From Flectobacillus roseus (GTDB lineage Bacteria; Bacteroidota; Bacteroidia; Cytophagales; Spirosomataceae), in the NCBI RefSeq assembly GCF_030056665.1, contig NZ_JASHIG010000019.1: DNA of 64,000 nucleotides. One strand, 5' to 3'. The stretch's first letter is position 1, and every line of letters starts with the position of its first letter. Shown here in pieces: positions 35,331 to 44,571 of the stretch. Both the position numbers and the translations under genes were made by a program. A model generated the notes under the pieces. It ran no database searches, was not told where the DNA came from, and was given only the letters and a program-made list of their open reading frames with translations.

Positions 35331-36446
35331 ATGAATCTTAAATTGAAAAAAGTATTTTGCCAAATAAGGAATGTGCTTTCAGGAATAATACTCTTGTCCT
35401 GTCTACCAGTAATGACTGAAGCCCAAGTATTGTCAGATACCACTATAACGATAAAAGTACTCGGCGGTTTGCAGTTTGATACGCCAAGATTGATACTAAA
35501 ACCCAATACTCGTGTTACGCTGATACTGGATAATCATGACGATATGGCGCATAATTTTGTGCTAACCAAACCCAGTTCTCGCTTAAAGGTAGTTGAAGAG
35601 GCCGCAAAGTTAGCAGAACGTGGTGCCAAAATGAATTATGTTCCAACATCACCTTTGGTAATCGCTAGTACTAAAATTGTAGAGCCAGGTAACATGGAAA
35701 CTATTTCGTTTGTTCTTGATAAATCTGGTCAATATCCTTATGTTTGTACTTACCCGGGACATGGCTATGTGATGTTTGGTGTTATTTATGTGGGACAATC
35801 TTATATTCCACCATTCGAAAAAGATACCAATATCCCTGAATCTCAACGCGTAGGTACAGGTAATGAACACGCCCATCATGGACATGGAATGCCTAGTTCT
35901 CCACATCCATATCCGATTGAATTTCCAATGCTCTATCGTACGTTTATGCCAGAAGCTAGTCCAGCGGCAATTGCTGTTGGTCTGACTCCTACAGAGTCCT
36001 ATTGTTGGGATGCTGGTAAATGTTACTTGCGTTACATTTGGACAGGCGGATTCGTAGATAACGCCGAACAATGGAAAGGAAATGGAAGCAAGCTGACAAA
36101 AGTTGAAGGTGAAATTTATTGGAAAGAACAACAATTTCCTTTTACAATTGGTATCAATAAAACCCAACCCAAGGTAGACTTTAAAGGATATAAATTGGTA
36201 AAGCGAGTACCAACCTTCGAATATACCCTAGACGGGATAAAAGTTAGTGAAACCTTGACTTGGAATGAGACTGCTCAATCTCTCATCAGAACGTTTGTAA
36301 TTGGAGAGCGCAGTTCAACCATGAACTTTACTTTACCCAAGAATGATGCAACTACATATCAATTAAAAGGGGTAACGCTTAAAAATGGGGCTATTGTAGT
36401 TCCGAAGACAATAAAATCCTTTAGCGTTATCATTAAAAGAAAATAA
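35331..36446 (+). CDS. Plastocyanin/azurin-type blue copper protein
   Basis: This 371-residue exported protein has a signal peptide (about 1-31, ending MTEAQ). Its cupredoxin domain (about 38-155) has all type-1 copper ligands: His74 (DMAHNF), then Cys139, His144 and Met148 in VCTYPGHGYVM. A further domain of about 200 residues has SYCWDAGKCYLRYIWTGGF, a pattern seen in relatives paired with sugar-dehydrogenase-like proteins. The start at 35331 fits the signal peptide better than the ATG 30 bases upstream. The propeller gene starts 11 bp downstream, so the two probably act together in periplasmic electron transfer (inference). Confidence 0.88.
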   Translation: MNLKLKKVFCQIRNVLSGIILLSCLPVMTEAQVLSDTTITIKVLGGLQFDTPRLILKPNTRVTLILDNHDDMAHNFVLTKPSSRLKVVEEAAKLAERGAKMNYVPTSPLVIASTKIVEPGNMETISFVLDKSGQYPYVCTYPGHGYVMFGVIYVGQSYIPPFEKDTNIPESQRVGTGNEHAHHGHGMPSSPHPYPIEFPMLYRTFMPEASPAAIAVGLTPTESYCWDAGKCYLRYIWTGGFVDNAEQWKGNGSKLTKVEGEIYWKEQQFPFTIGINKTQPKVDFKGYKLVKRVPTFEYTLDGIKVSETLTWNETAQSLIRTFVIGERSSTMNFTLPKNDATTYQLKGVTLKNGAIVVPKTIKSFSVIIKRK

Positions 36447-36457
36447 AAACCTATTTC

Positions 36458-37972
36458 ATGAAAAGGAAAGATTTGAAGCATAAGCTATGGAAATCATTTG
36501 GAGTAGGCTTATTAGTTAGCTTACTAGGCTCTGCTGTGCAGGCGCAAAACACATCAATGCCTAAAGATTCTGCTGCGATGTATTATGAGGTTGAAGATAT
36601 ACCGCTCCCAGATGGTTTGATTGCTGAAACAGGCTCTATTGGCTTTTTGCCAGATGGACGTTTTGTCGCGGGTTTCCACCGTGGGGAAATTATGATTTAC
36701 AATCCCAAAACTCGTACATGGAAACGCTTTGCAGAGGGCTTACACGACCCTTTAGGTTTGATGGTGGTGAGCAATAATGAAATTTTGGTCATGCAAAGAC
36801 CAGAATTAACGAGAATAAAAGATACTGATGGAGATGGCGAGGCAGATTTGTATCAGAAAGTTACCGATGATTTTGGCTTATCTGGCAATTACCATGAGTT
36901 CGCTTTTGGTCCTGTCAAAGATAAACAAGGTAATTTGTTTATAGCGCTTAATCTAGCTTCGAATGGCGCAGGCATTCGTCCTGAAATTCGTGGTACATAC
37001 GATTCTTTGTCAAGACCAGGTCGTATGTATGCCTGTGTGGACTATCGTGGTTGGATTATGCGATTGGACAAGCAAGGCAAATTGCATCCTTATGCGGTAG
37101 GTTTCCGTTCGCCAAACGGGCTAGGATTTGATGCACAAGGTAGATTGTTGGTATCCGATAATCAAGGCGATTGGTTGGGTACTAGTAAGCTATTTCATGT
37201 AGAAGAAGGCAAGTTTTATGGACATCCAGCTGGTCTTATTTGGAAGAAGGACTTTCCAAGAGTAGTGCCTATTTCGCTTCCTGTAGCGCAGTTGGATAGT
37301 ATGCGTACTAAAGAAATAGTACAATTTCCACATGGTTATTTTGCTAACTCACCTACACAACCAGTATTGGATAATACCAATGGAAAGTTTGGTCAATTTG
37401 GAGGTCAAATGTTGATTGGAGATATGGATCATAAGTACATGATTCGCCTTTTACTTGAAGAAGTGAATGGTAAAATGCAAGGAGCATGTATACCATTAAA
37501 TGTCGGTTCGAAGATGCGAATTGGTAACAACCGTTTAGCATTTGCCCCAGATGGTGCTTTGTGGGTAGGTCAAAACGACCATGGCTGGGTAGGAGCTAGG
37601 GGTATTCAAAGGATTAAATGGAAGGGCGAAAAACACCTAGATCTCATGGCAATGAACCTGACCAAGGATGGTTTTGATTTGACTTTCTCGATGCCACTCG
37701 ATGCCGAAAGTGCACAAAATGTAGCCAATTTTAAGTTTAAACGCTTTTATTATGAATATCACCAAGCCTATGGTTCCAAGCAATTTGATGTAAAAGAGAT
37801 AGGAGTAAAAAGTATTTCTCTGTCGGATGATAAAACCAAAGTACATGTGGTATTAGATGAAATGAAAGCAGGATATGTCTACGAAATGCGTCTAGGAGAA
37901 ATAATTAATGCCAATAAGTCTAAAAGAGTATTGAATAATTTGGTTTGTTACTCTCTCAACCAACTTAAATAA
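36458..37972 (+). CDS. Exported sugar-dehydrogenase-like beta-propeller protein
   Basis: This 504-residue protein has a signal peptide (about 1-29, ending GSAVQAQ). Its propeller resembles glucose/sorbosone dehydrogenase or NHL-type proteins: GSIGFLPDGRFVAGFHRGEI, ITRIKDTDGDGEADLY-like blade turns, NGLGFDAQGRLLVSDNQGDW and RLAFAPDGALWVGQND. The C-terminal part is a beta-sandwich. Whether it binds PQQ cannot be told by eye. It is tightly coupled to the blue-copper gene, consistent with an oxidoreductase and its electron acceptor. Confidence 0.82.
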   Translation: MKRKDLKHKLWKSFGVGLLVSLLGSAVQAQNTSMPKDSAAMYYEVEDIPLPDGLIAETGSIGFLPDGRFVAGFHRGEIMIYNPKTRTWKRFAEGLHDPLGLMVVSNNEILVMQRPELTRIKDTDGDGEADLYQKVTDDFGLSGNYHEFAFGPVKDKQGNLFIALNLASNGAGIRPEIRGTYDSLSRPGRMYACVDYRGWIMRLDKQGKLHPYAVGFRSPNGLGFDAQGRLLVSDNQGDWLGTSKLFHVEEGKFYGHPAGLIWKKDFPRVVPISLPVAQLDSMRTKEIVQFPHGYFANSPTQPVLDNTNGKFGQFGGQMLIGDMDHKYMIRLLLEEVNGKMQGACIPLNVGSKMRIGNNRLAFAPDGALWVGQNDHGWVGARGIQRIKWKGEKHLDLMAMNLTKDGFDLTFSMPLDAESAQNVANFKFKRFYYEYHQAYGSKQFDVKEIGVKSISLSDDKTKVHVVLDEMKAGYVYEMRLGEIINANKSKRVLNNLVCYSLNQLK

Positions 37973-38084
37973 AAAAATCAACATAAAATATTCTTTATAA
38001 ATGTTTTATTAATCTTTTTGTAAGGTTTAAGTTGTTAATCTTCAATCAATTAAGGATTGATAGGTAAAGTTGGATTCTAAACGT

Positions 38085-38144
38085 GAAGCTCGTGAAACTG
38101 ACCAAGAAATTTGTACACCAAATTTAGTCAGCTTCACGAGCTTC
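38085..38144 (+). terminator. Terminator after the copper/propeller operon
   Basis: GAAGCTCGTGAAACTGAC pairs with GTCAGCTTCACGAGCTTC (one mismatch), with a 24-nt loop, followed by ATTTTTGTTTATTTT. Confidence 0.82.
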
Positions 38145-38524
38145 ATTTTTGTTTATTTTAAAGAATAAAAAATGCGTTTATTGATAATTTTCTGCTGTCT
38201 ACATTTTTCAATCACTCGCTAGTGTTATAATAAAGAAATCAGTGTGCATTCAACCTGAAGGTTGGGTGGGGGGCGTCCAGAAGGGTTTATCTTGGTGTCT
38301 GCATTTTATTTCTCAAGCCCTAAACCTGAATATATTTTTTGGTTGAGAGCTCATTGATCAAGCGTAATATTTTTGACTGATTATTTTAAGAGTGTGCTCT
38401 CTCCATGCTAATTTTATGTCCTTAGTGCTTATACTTTACAAGTGAAAGATTTGAATATTTTTTATCTGAAACATGTCTATACAATCAGCTAATTCTTTTA
38501 GTAAAGCACTAATTGAAGCATTTT

Positions 38525-38553
38525 ATCCCATTTTTACGAAGTTTCATCCCATT
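38525..38553 (+). promoter_or_regulatory. Candidate LytTR direct-repeat operator
   Basis: ATCCCATT occurs at 38525-38532 and again at 38546-38553, exactly 21 bp apart, so both face the same side of the helix. LytTR regulators typically bind such direct repeats, and this pair lies 53 bp before the start of the kinase gene paired with a LytTR regulator. Autoregulation is an inference. Confidence 0.45.
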
Positions 38554-38606
38554 AGTCGCATTGCTTAGATGAGATTATATAAGTTTGAAGAAAAAACGGC
38601 TAAACC

Positions 38607-40184
38607 ATGAATCCTATCCAGAAAAAATTACGAATTACAGAGTGGTCATTGGCACTACTGTTTACGGTACTATACAATGTTGTACACCTTACGAGGGTCA
38701 TAAAATATTTTGATAATGAAATTGGTAAAGTACAAAACTACGAATACATACTGATGGATTATACATCCTTCTGGGACGCTGTTCGAGAGTATGATACCAT
38801 TAAGTATATAAACTTACCAACGATTATTGCGGCGGTACTATTTTTTGGAGCTTGGACGTTGTTGCACTTTTTTACCGTTCCTAAAATTGTGAAAAAAGAG
38901 TTTAATACAACGGTCATTTTAATGTTGGCAGGTGTATTGTTACTTACGTTTCTCAGTGTTTGGTCATACCATTTTTTAAAACTTAACTGGAGAATTGAGA
39001 AAGAAGAACTCAATCAGGTATCAGGTTTTGCGACTGAATCTATTTATCGGAAATGGTTTGTCTTCAATAGTTTTCTCAATGCCTGTTTTGTTTTGCTTGC
39101 CTACGAGCTGGGAATGCTGTTGGTCTATCATTTGGAAAAGAAAGCCATTGAAAAAACCGACCAAGCCAACGTTGGTGCCTATGTATGTGTGGCGGCCATT
39201 TGGGTGTTAACAGGGATATTTTGGGTATCGGTTGGTTCTATTGGCAATGTAGTTATTCACCCTCCACAACCAGCATACTGGGCTTCCATTGCTTTTGGAG
39301 CTATCTTATTTCACGGGTTGGCGTACTATGGGCTGTTTCCTTTTGTGCTGATTCCACAATCAATTAAGACTGCCAAGGGAGTTTTGGTGTTCATATTTGG
39401 AGGATTTGCCTATGTGGTGTTTTGCGTGGTATCTTATGCAGTTATTTATAAACATATTCCTCGTGATATCTTTGATTTGGAAGCCATATTTACCTTGGCT
39501 GCTGGAATAGGGTATATTTCCGCGGTGATTCGTTCCTATATTGATTATACCCGAACGACACTTACCAACCAGATTGTCCATAAATCCACGGAGTTGGCTT
39601 CTTTGAAAGCACAGGTCAATCCGCACTTTTTGTTCAATGCTTTGAATACCTTATATGCTGTGGCTTTACGAGAAAAGGCGGAGGATACATCGACTGGAAT
39701 TCAAAAACTGGGTGACATGATGCGTTTTATGTTGCATGACAACAACCAAGATAAGATTTCATTAGTCAAAGAAATAGAATACCTCGAAAACTACATTAGT
39801 TTACAGAAACTTCGCCTAGATCAAAACTTTTCGATTGATATAAAAGTGATTATTCAGCCGCAAGAAAAAGAAATTTGGATAGCTCCTATGTTGATTAATC
39901 CTCTAGTTGAAAATGCTTTTAAGCATGGAGTGAGCCTTAGAAATCCCTCATGGATTTATATTACGATTACTTTCGACGAAACCTATTTATATTGTAAAGT
40001 TCATAATTCAATGCATGTTAGACAAGGCTTGGATACCGAGAAGGCGTCTGGGATTGGATTGGAGAATTTGAAAAAACGCCTACAAATGATTTATCCTAAT
40101 CGCCATAGGTTAGATATTCAGTCGAATTCGCATGAATATTTCGTTTCTTTGCAAATCAATTATTTACCATTTCAAACCCAATAA
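38607..40184 (+). CDS. LytS/YehU-type membrane sensor histidine kinase
   Basis: This 525-residue protein has about eight membrane helices in residues 1-310. A His_kinase domain follows with the phospho-acceptor in AQVNPHFLFNALNTL (about residue 340), then a C-terminal ATPase domain with N-box NPLVENAFKHG and G-box ASGIGLENLKKRL. Kinases of this type pair with LytTR response regulators; one begins two bases after the stop codon here. The sensed signal is unknown. A direct-repeat operator candidate lies just upstream. Confidence 0.93.
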   Translation: MNPIQKKLRITEWSLALLFTVLYNVVHLTRVIKYFDNEIGKVQNYEYILMDYTSFWDAVREYDTIKYINLPTIIAAVLFFGAWTLLHFFTVPKIVKKEFNTTVILMLAGVLLLTFLSVWSYHFLKLNWRIEKEELNQVSGFATESIYRKWFVFNSFLNACFVLLAYELGMLLVYHLEKKAIEKTDQANVGAYVCVAAIWVLTGIFWVSVGSIGNVVIHPPQPAYWASIAFGAILFHGLAYYGLFPFVLIPQSIKTAKGVLVFIFGGFAYVVFCVVSYAVIYKHIPRDIFDLEAIFTLAAGIGYISAVIRSYIDYTRTTLTNQIVHKSTELASLKAQVNPHFLFNALNTLYAVALREKAEDTSTGIQKLGDMMRFMLHDNNQDKISLVKEIEYLENYISLQKLRLDQNFSIDIKVIIQPQEKEIWIAPMLINPLVENAFKHGVSLRNPSWIYITITFDETYLYCKVHNSMHVRQGLDTEKASGIGLENLKKRLQMIYPNRHRLDIQSNSHEYFVSLQINYLPFQTQ

Positions 40185-40186
40185 GC

Positions 40187-40882
40187 ATGAGTCAAGCTAT
40201 CCAAGCAATCGCCATCGACGACGAACCCAAAGCCCTAGAGGTAATTCAAATTCATGCAGAGAAAGTGCCGTTTTTAGAACTAAAAGCGATGTTTACCAAT
40301 GCATTTGAAGCCTTAGATTATTTGCGGACCAATCAGGTGGACTTGATTTTTTTGGATATACGCATGCCCGATATCACGGGCTTGGAACTGCTTTCTAGTT
40401 TAACCTCTAAACCTTTTGTGGTGTTTACCACTGCCTATTCCGAGTATGCCGTTCAGGGCTTTGAAGTGGATGCCTTGGACTATCTTTTGAAGCCCTTTTC
40501 TTTTCCTCGATTTTTGAAAGCCTGTAACAAAGCAAGCGAAGTCATTCAGAAATCTGCTAAATCTGTACCTGAGTCCATTTTTTTAAAGACGGGTTATCAG
40601 GAAGAAAAGGTTTTTCTGGACGAAATCCATTATATCGAAGCCGAAGGAAATTATCTCAATGTGATTTTGACAGAAAGAAGAGTAGTCGTTAGAATGACCC
40701 TCAACGAAATGTCTGAGTTATTACCTACAAACCTATTCCTACGTATACATCGTTCGTATTTGATTGCGCTCGATAAGATAGAAAAAATCGCCAAAAATGC
40801 TGTAGAAATCAAATCCAAAGAAATTGCTATTGGCGCTAGTTACGAGGAGGCTTGGGCTGAAGCCAAGGCTAAATTGAGATAA
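40187..40882 (+). CDS. LytTR-family response regulator
   Basis: This 231-residue protein has a receiver domain (about 5-120) with the acidic pair in IAIDDEP, phospho-acceptor Asp in IFLDIRMPD, Thr in VFTTAYSEYAVQGF and Lys in LLKPF. The LytTR DNA-binding domain (about 135-230) is marked by IHYIEAEGNYLNVIL and LRIHRSYLI. It starts two bases after the kinase stop, so the pair is translationally coupled. Its targets are unknown; the serine hydrolase genes downstream and its own promoter are candidates. Confidence 0.94.
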   Translation: MSQAIQAIAIDDEPKALEVIQIHAEKVPFLELKAMFTNAFEALDYLRTNQVDLIFLDIRMPDITGLELLSSLTSKPFVVFTTAYSEYAVQGFEVDALDYLLKPFSFPRFLKACNKASEVIQKSAKSVPESIFLKTGYQEEKVFLDEIHYIEAEGNYLNVILTERRVVVRMTLNEMSELLPTNLFLRIHRSYLIALDKIEKIAKNAVEIKSKEIAIGASYEEAWAEAKAKLR

Positions 40883-41046
40883 TTTTTCTATTTGATGGTC
40901 AATTGTAAGCATCTGAATCTCAAATTCAGTGAAGGGAACCTTTTTGCCCAAATTTTAAAAAGTATAACCAATAAACCTCTTTATTCTACTCATTTTCAAT
41001 CAATACAAATTAGAAACAAACCTAAAACATTTTAAACTTTTCAATT

Positions 41047-42522
41047 ATGAAACAAGTATTAAGGATGCTTCAGTTGTTGAGGCTATACTGTTCACTCTTT
41101 CTTTTTTTATGTACTTTTTTCAATACTACGCTATTTGCTCAACAACAAAATGCTTCAAATAAGGGGATTTTCACGATTTTAGACAATAATGCCGATTATT
41201 TGCTCAAAAAGTCAAAAGCCTATTCGGTTTCTATTGGTATAGTAAAAAACGGAAAAGTTTATACCAAACATTATGGAGAAATTGACAAAGGAAAGGGTAA
41301 TAAAGCTGATAACAATACCAGTTTTGATGTTGCTTCAGTTACAAAAGTGATGACGGGCTATTTGATGGCCAAGGCTGTTCTGGAAAAGAAAGTCAATCTT
41401 GACGATGACATCAGGAAATATCTCGATGGTTCATTTCCCAATTTGGTCTATAGAGGTATTCCAGTAAGAATAAAAGATTTAATCTCCTTTCAATCTGCCT
41501 TTGACAGAGAAATTCCAGATTTCAGTTATCTGAAAAAGAATATAGACGATAGTACTTGTTTTCGCATAAAAAAAATAGACGAAAGTTATAGTAAGAAGCA
41601 GTTTCTTGAAGACTTAAAAACAATAAAACTAGATACTATCCCTGGGAAAAAGCATAAATACAGCAATACAAGCCTTGAATTGTCGGCGCTTATTTTAGAA
41701 AAAGTGTATAATAAAAACTTTGAAACACTTTTGAGTGAAAGCTTCTTTTCTGAAACAAAAATGAAAGAAACGAAGCGTAATATAAAAATAGATAATAGTC
41801 TTGCGAGTGGTTATAACAACAATTACCTGTTGATGCCCAATAGTTTTACCAATTTGTGGGCTGCTGGTGGATATAGAAATTCAACGATGAACGATTTAAT
41901 CAAATTTTTAAGATTTGAGTTAGATTCGAAAAAAAAAATAGTGCAAGAATCTCAGCGCAATATTTCCAACAGCGAATCATCTTGGAATGGATATTTTTGG
42001 GACGAAATTGGCGTATCAGAAAATGGAAAGTATTGTTTTAAACATGGAGGTGCTTTTGGAACAAACACTCTATTTATAGTCTATCCTGAACTTCAAATAG
42101 GGATATGCGTCATCGTTAATATTTCTGGAGAAAATACCTTTGGCAATTTATATGAAACGGTGGTGAAAATAGTAGAAGATTTAGTAACTACATCAACTGA
42201 AAAAATAAACTATGGATACAGGTTAACAGAAGATAAGGTGATTTTTAGCTTTGAATATAATAGGAAATTAGACCCAAAATTGATAAAAAGTATCACAGTG
42301 GCAGGTTCATTCAATGATTGGAATCCAGAACGCAAAGATTTTAAGATGCACCTAAAAGGTAACAATATTTATGAGCTTGAAGTACCCAAATCGCAATTTG
42401 AAAAAGGAAAAACCTATGCTTTTAAATTTGTGATTAACCAAACTAGTTGGATTAATACACCCAAATACGCCTTAAATACAGACAAAACAGAAGAAAATAA
42501 TTTGACTTTTAGAATAGACTAA
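41047..42522 (+). CDS. Serine hydrolase (beta-lactamase/DD-peptidase fold) with C-terminal carbohydrate-binding domain
   Basis: This 491-residue exported protein has a signal peptide (about 1-31) and a class C beta-lactamase-type domain with SxxK motif SVTK (97-100), YSN (KYSNTSLEL) and a late HGGAFG motif. The last 80 residues (VAGSFNDWNPERKDFKMHLK onward) resemble the AMPK/glycogen-binding E-set domain, an unusual partner for a serine hydrolase. The reading frame ends inside a MITE: the penultimate base of the last sense codon and the stop are at the element border, and without the insertion the end would read Arg-Ile-Glu-stop instead of Arg-Ile-Asp-stop. Confidence 0.88.
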   Translation: MKQVLRMLQLLRLYCSLFLFLCTFFNTTLFAQQQNASNKGIFTILDNNADYLLKKSKAYSVSIGIVKNGKVYTKHYGEIDKGKGNKADNNTSFDVASVTKVMTGYLMAKAVLEKKVNLDDDIRKYLDGSFPNLVYRGIPVRIKDLISFQSAFDREIPDFSYLKKNIDDSTCFRIKKIDESYSKKQFLEDLKTIKLDTIPGKKHKYSNTSLELSALILEKVYNKNFETLLSESFFSETKMKETKRNIKIDNSLASGYNNNYLLMPNSFTNLWAAGGYRNSTMNDLIKFLRFELDSKKKIVQESQRNISNSESSWNGYFWDEIGVSENGKYCFKHGGAFGTNTLFIVYPELQIGICVIVNISGENTFGNLYETVVKIVEDLVTTSTEKINYGYRLTEDKVIFSFEYNRKLDPKLIKSITVAGSFNDWNPERKDFKMHLKGNNIYELEVPKSQFEKGKTYAFKFVINQTSWINTPKYALNTDKTEENNLTFRID

Positions 42523-42759
42523 GAGTATGTTTAAATTTTTAAGACATCGAAAATTAAATGAATGTATTTGTTTTTATGAAATCCTGTTGTTTGAGCCGCA
42601 GGCGAGGTGGGTCGCCACTCCGATTAGGATTTCTTGACTTTCTTTTGCGGCCGCCGCGCGGTTACTTTTCTTGTGTTAAGACAAGAAAAGTAAGGTGTTG
42701 CGAAAGGAAATTTTGTTTCTTTTACAAACGCCAAATAAAATTTTTAAACATACTCTTAG
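42519..42759. mobile_element. MITE-like non-autonomous element
   Basis: This 241-bp element has perfect 17-bp terminal inverted repeats (CTAAGAGTATGTTTAAA at 42519-42535 and its complement at 42743-42759), flanked by AATAGA direct repeats (42513-42518 and 42760-42765) as a target duplication. A TA just inside each end (42520-42521, 42757-42758) allows an alternative TA-duplication reading, as in IS630/mariner-type MITEs. The inside is locally GC-rich (GCGGCCGCCGCGCGG) with a CTTTTCTTGTG / AAGACAAGAAAAG-type hairpin. An open frame inside has no protein-like character. No transposase is present. Confidence 0.8.
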
Positions 42760-42915
42760 AATAGAATAATAGAAATACAATTCCTCAAGCGCTGACAAAA
42801 AAGTAAACATCTTTGTAAAATCAAATCACCTTTTTTTATTGAATCAAGCCGAAATGTATTTCGGCGGTAGGATAGACTATTGCCCAAACCTAAATCTTTT
42901 TAAACCAATCATTTT

Positions 42916-44514
42916 ATGAAACATATATTAGTTACGTTACTTTTTTTGATATCACAGAGTACTGTTTTCGCCCAGAAAAATGTTGTTATCGACGAATTAT
43001 TGAGTTCCTACGAAAAAATCAACCAGTTTAGCGGCTCGGTATTAGTTGCAGAAAAAGGAAAAATCATTTTCGAGAAAAGCTATGGCTATCGGAATGTGGT
43101 AAAAAAGGAAAAGAACACCAATCATAGCCGCTATAGAGTATATTCAACCACCAAAATGTTTACGGCCACAGTTATTCTAAAATTACAAGAACTAGGCAAG
43201 CTTTCTATAGAGGATAATCTTTCTAAATATTTCCCGAATTACTCGAAAGGAGATAGTATTACAATCAGAAATATGCTATCGCATACCTCAGGAATTCCCG
43301 AAACTGATGAATCAAACAGCGAGGAGGAACTAATCAAACAACTTTTGAGCAAACCGCTCGATTTTTCGGTTGAAACTAAATGGAGTTATTCTAATACGAA
43401 TTTTTATCTGCTAGGGTATATAATTCAAAAGGTTACAGGAAAGCCATACGAGGAAGTTATTGCCGAAATGATTTTTAAGCCTTGTCAAATGGCGAACAGT
43501 GGTTTTCATTTTAATGATTTGAAAGATGCCAATAAAGCGCTAGGTTATGAGTTTATGGTTGGGGAAAACTCTAATGAAGCATTACGGTTTAAGTCTGACC
43601 ATCCTTATGCTGCAGGCGCCATGTATTCGACCGCAGAGGATTTGTACAAATTTAGTGAGGCATTTTATACAGGTAAAATCATTGACACTAATTTGGTCAA
43701 ATATATGTGTAATCCTTATCTGGAAGAGCACTATGGACTTGGACAAGAGGTGTATAGGATTCAAAATTCTGATAAAATATTGTTTGGTCACGGCGGACTT
43801 GGACCTGGTTATAGATGTAGATTTATCAGAGACCGTGAGCAAGAAATCGCCATCATCATATTAGCCAATTCAGAGATGGTGCCAGTAGACAAAATCGCAG
43901 AAGAAATAACAGGTATTGTATATGGTAAGTCTCAAAAGAAAATCGAGGTAGGTAAAGTAACTCAAAACGATTTGCACCAAATAGAAGGGATATACTCTTC
44001 AAAAGAAGGAACTTTTTACGTAAGAATTGTAGATGGAACGGTGGTATTTAATGGAAGTATCCTGCCAAGAGTTCCGCTGATTCCAGTGACAAAAACGCTG
44101 TATAAATTGGTTGATAGTTTTACTTTTAACTTTAAAACTGACCAATTTGGTAAAATAAAAGCCATTACAGTTACTAATTTAAGAGGCGTTAAAACCGCTG
44201 AAAAAACATCTGATACTTTTCCTTGGGGAATTATTGGAACGGCGACAACAAGCGGCTGGGATGGAAAAGATATTGTGATGCAAACTAAAAAGGGTAATCC
44301 CAATCTATTTTATCTCAAAAACTATCCATTAAATGTGGGAGAACTAAGGTTTCGATTAAATAATGATTGGAGTAACAGTTTGGCGCTTAATAATGATGAC
44401 AAAACCCTTTGTTATGATGGATATAATATCAAGATTAAAGAAACAGGTAAATATGATATTATGTTGGATATGACGGTAGCCTCAAAGCCACGGTTTTCTT
44501 TGAAAAAATTATAA
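42916..44514 (+). CDS. Serine hydrolase (beta-lactamase/DD-peptidase fold)
   Basis: This 532-residue exported protein has a signal peptide (about 1-20, ending TVFAQ), SxxK motif STTK (77-80), Tyr-Ser-Asn (WSYSNTNF) and a late HGGLGPG motif, giving a complete penicillin-binding-type active site. The C-terminal 180 residues form an extra beta-rich domain. Such proteins can be esterases, D-amino-acid peptidases or beta-lactamase relatives; the sequence does not decide. It is the second serine hydrolase after the LytTR pair, separated from the first by the MITE. A GCCGAAA-TGTA-TTTCGGC hairpin lies about 55 bp upstream. Confidence 0.9.
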   Translation: MKHILVTLLFLISQSTVFAQKNVVIDELLSSYEKINQFSGSVLVAEKGKIIFEKSYGYRNVVKKEKNTNHSRYRVYSTTKMFTATVILKLQELGKLSIEDNLSKYFPNYSKGDSITIRNMLSHTSGIPETDESNSEEELIKQLLSKPLDFSVETKWSYSNTNFYLLGYIIQKVTGKPYEEVIAEMIFKPCQMANSGFHFNDLKDANKALGYEFMVGENSNEALRFKSDHPYAAGAMYSTAEDLYKFSEAFYTGKIIDTNLVKYMCNPYLEEHYGLGQEVYRIQNSDKILFGHGGLGPGYRCRFIRDREQEIAIIILANSEMVPVDKIAEEITGIVYGKSQKKIEVGKVTQNDLHQIEGIYSSKEGTFYVRIVDGTVVFNGSILPRVPLIPVTKTLYKLVDSFTFNFKTDQFGKIKAITVTNLRGVKTAEKTSDTFPWGIIGTATTSGWDGKDIVMQTKKGNPNLFYLKNYPLNVGELRFRLNNDWSNSLALNNDDKTLCYDGYNIKIKETGKYDIMLDMTVASKPRFSLKKL

Positions 44515-44571
44515 AGTAGAACCTCTCTTGTATATTTGTTAGAAAAATCATCCATTTTTATTTTCTAAGAA

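Larger units (their letters stand above)
37973..38606 (+). other. Long intergenic region before the LytS/LytTR genes
   Basis: This 634-bp gap holds a terminator (38085-38144), a short G-rich stretch with a CAACCTGAAGGTTG palindrome (about 38250-38275) and a direct-repeat operator candidate (38525-38553). I see no gene or RNA with recognisable structure in the remainder. Confidence 0.5.

Noticed and set aside
38240..38300. G-quadruplex or small RNA at the G-rich stretch
   Set aside because: There are only two short G-runs and one 14-bp palindrome; not enough to support a structure.
42558..42764. 68-residue open reading frame
   Set aside because: It lies entirely within the MITE, spans a hairpin and its GC-rich core, and has no protein-like pattern.
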